Positions 21,174 through 21,613 of a stretch of DNA of 21,613 nucleotides are shown in pieces. Numbering within the stretch: position 1 is the first letter of the stretch; every line of letters starts with the position of its first letter. Below the pieces are notes generated by a model. It did no database searches. It was not told the origin of the DNA and saw nothing but the letters and a program-made list of their open reading frames with translations. The position numbers and the translations under genes are program-made. The DNA is from CAXSDR01 sp964236445 (GTDB lineage: Bacteria > Actinomycetota > Actinomycetes > Motilibacterales > Motilibacteraceae). The stretch covers positions 1-21,613 of the forward strand of contig CAXSDR010000063.1 in the NCBI GenBank assembly GCA_964236445.1. The letters are read 5' to 3'.

Positions 21174-21613
21174 TTGACGGCTCCGAGCGAGAGTCCCTGG
21201 ACCAGCTTGTCCTGCGCCGCGAAACCCGCGATGAGCACGGGAAGCGAGATCGCGGTGGCAGCCGCACACACCTTGGCGAGGAACAGGCCCTGGCTGGTGA
21301 CGAAGCTGGTCAGGAACACCGGCGAGGTCTGCGACACGACGCCGGTGAGCACACGCGCGAACAGCATCTCGTTCCAGCTGAAGATGAAGCAGATCAGCGC
21401 GGTGGCCGCGATGCCCGGTGACACCAGCGGCAGAATGATCCGCCGGAAGATGGTCCGGAGGTTCGCGCCGTCGATCGCCGCCGCCTCGAGGATCTCGCCC
21501 GGCACCTCGGCGAGGAAGGACCGCATCATCCACACGGCGATCGGAAGGTTCATTGCGGTGTAGAGCACGGCGAGCATCCAGATGTTGTCGAGCAGCTTGA
21601 GGTTCTGCGCCAC
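21170..21613 (-). CDS. carbohydrate ABC transporter permease (MalG-type, CUT1), 5' part off-window
   Basis: This is the C-terminal 147 residues of an inner-membrane permease, usually about 280 residues. The EAA loop that docks on the ATPase is clear: VPGEILEAAAIDGANLRTIF (38-57 of the visible part), then LPLVSPGIAA. Helices before and after fit the MalG/UgpE family (MNLPIAVWMMRSFL; ALICFIFSWNEMLFA), and the end DKLVQGLSLGAVK is the usual family terminus. The GTG at the window edge is probably an internal valine codon. It is coupled by a four-base overlap to the dehydrogenase; the partner permease and binding protein should lie beyond the right edge. Confidence 0.92.
   Translation of the reverse strand: MAQNLKLLDNIWMLAVLYTAMNLPIAVWMMRSFLAEVPGEILEAAAIDGANLRTIFRRIILPLVSPGIAATALICFIFSWNEMLFARVLTGVVSQTSPVFLTSFVTSQGLFLAKVCAAATAISLPVLIAGFAAQDKLVQGLSLGAVK

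Overview
The window is high-GC DNA from an actinomycete. It has GTG starts, several candidate leaderless starts, a DUF664/DinB protein of the mycothiol-associated type, and an sdhCDAB operon. The order lpdA, gamma-glutamylcyclotransferase-like gene, phosphohexomutase-like gene, cdd, M20 amidohydrolase, sdhCDAB recalls the mycobacterial Rv3303c to Rv3319 neighbourhood (comparison from memory). The family may be Intrasporangiaceae/Dermatophilaceae, but that is only an impression. Two runs of exactly 100 N (4473-4572, 7574-7673) are scaffold gaps. Each interrupts one gene, and in both cases the reading frame shows that the true missing length is not 100.

Layout. 1-3140: housekeeping block with lpdA (minus, cut by the left edge), a GGCT-fold protein, a one-domain degenerate phosphohexomutase and a DinB-family protein. 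3141-5174: two tandem secreted CAP-domain proteins with similar promoter regions, closed by a strong hairpin terminator. 5175-9292: accessory segment with lower GC in its middle. It holds a GNAT acetyltransferase flanked by two imperfect direct repeats and preceded by a small overlapping ORF, a decayed IS30 transposase end, and a translationally coupled PLDc_N protein / ABC ATPase / ABC-2 permease trio laid out like yxlEFG of Bacillus. 9293-11139: PH-like membrane protein, secreted DUF4142 protein and an unknown protein. 11136-14313: minus-strand run cdd, M20 peptidase/amidohydrolase and a diguanylate cyclase. 14314-15074: no intact gene, but a probable sdh promoter. 15075-18380: complete sdhCDAB. 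18421-19440: LLM flavin oxidoreductase, followed by the eroded tail of a second copy. 19594-21613: a membrane-anchored unknown protein, then a zinc-dependent polyol-type dehydrogenase coupled to a sugar ABC permease cut by the right edge.

How the parts work together. The sdh genes give the four-subunit membrane succinate dehydrogenase feeding quinone, and LpdA is a flavoprotein quinone reductase. Cdd salvages cytidine. The right-hand ABC permease plus dehydrogenase look like uptake and oxidation of a sugar or polyol. Nothing here is plainly a new defence or biosynthetic system. The best candidates for novelty are the repeat-flanked GNAT unit with its overlapping small ORF, the catalytically dead single-domain phosphohexomutase, the PLDc_N/ABC trio in an actinomycete island, and the LLM duplication scar.
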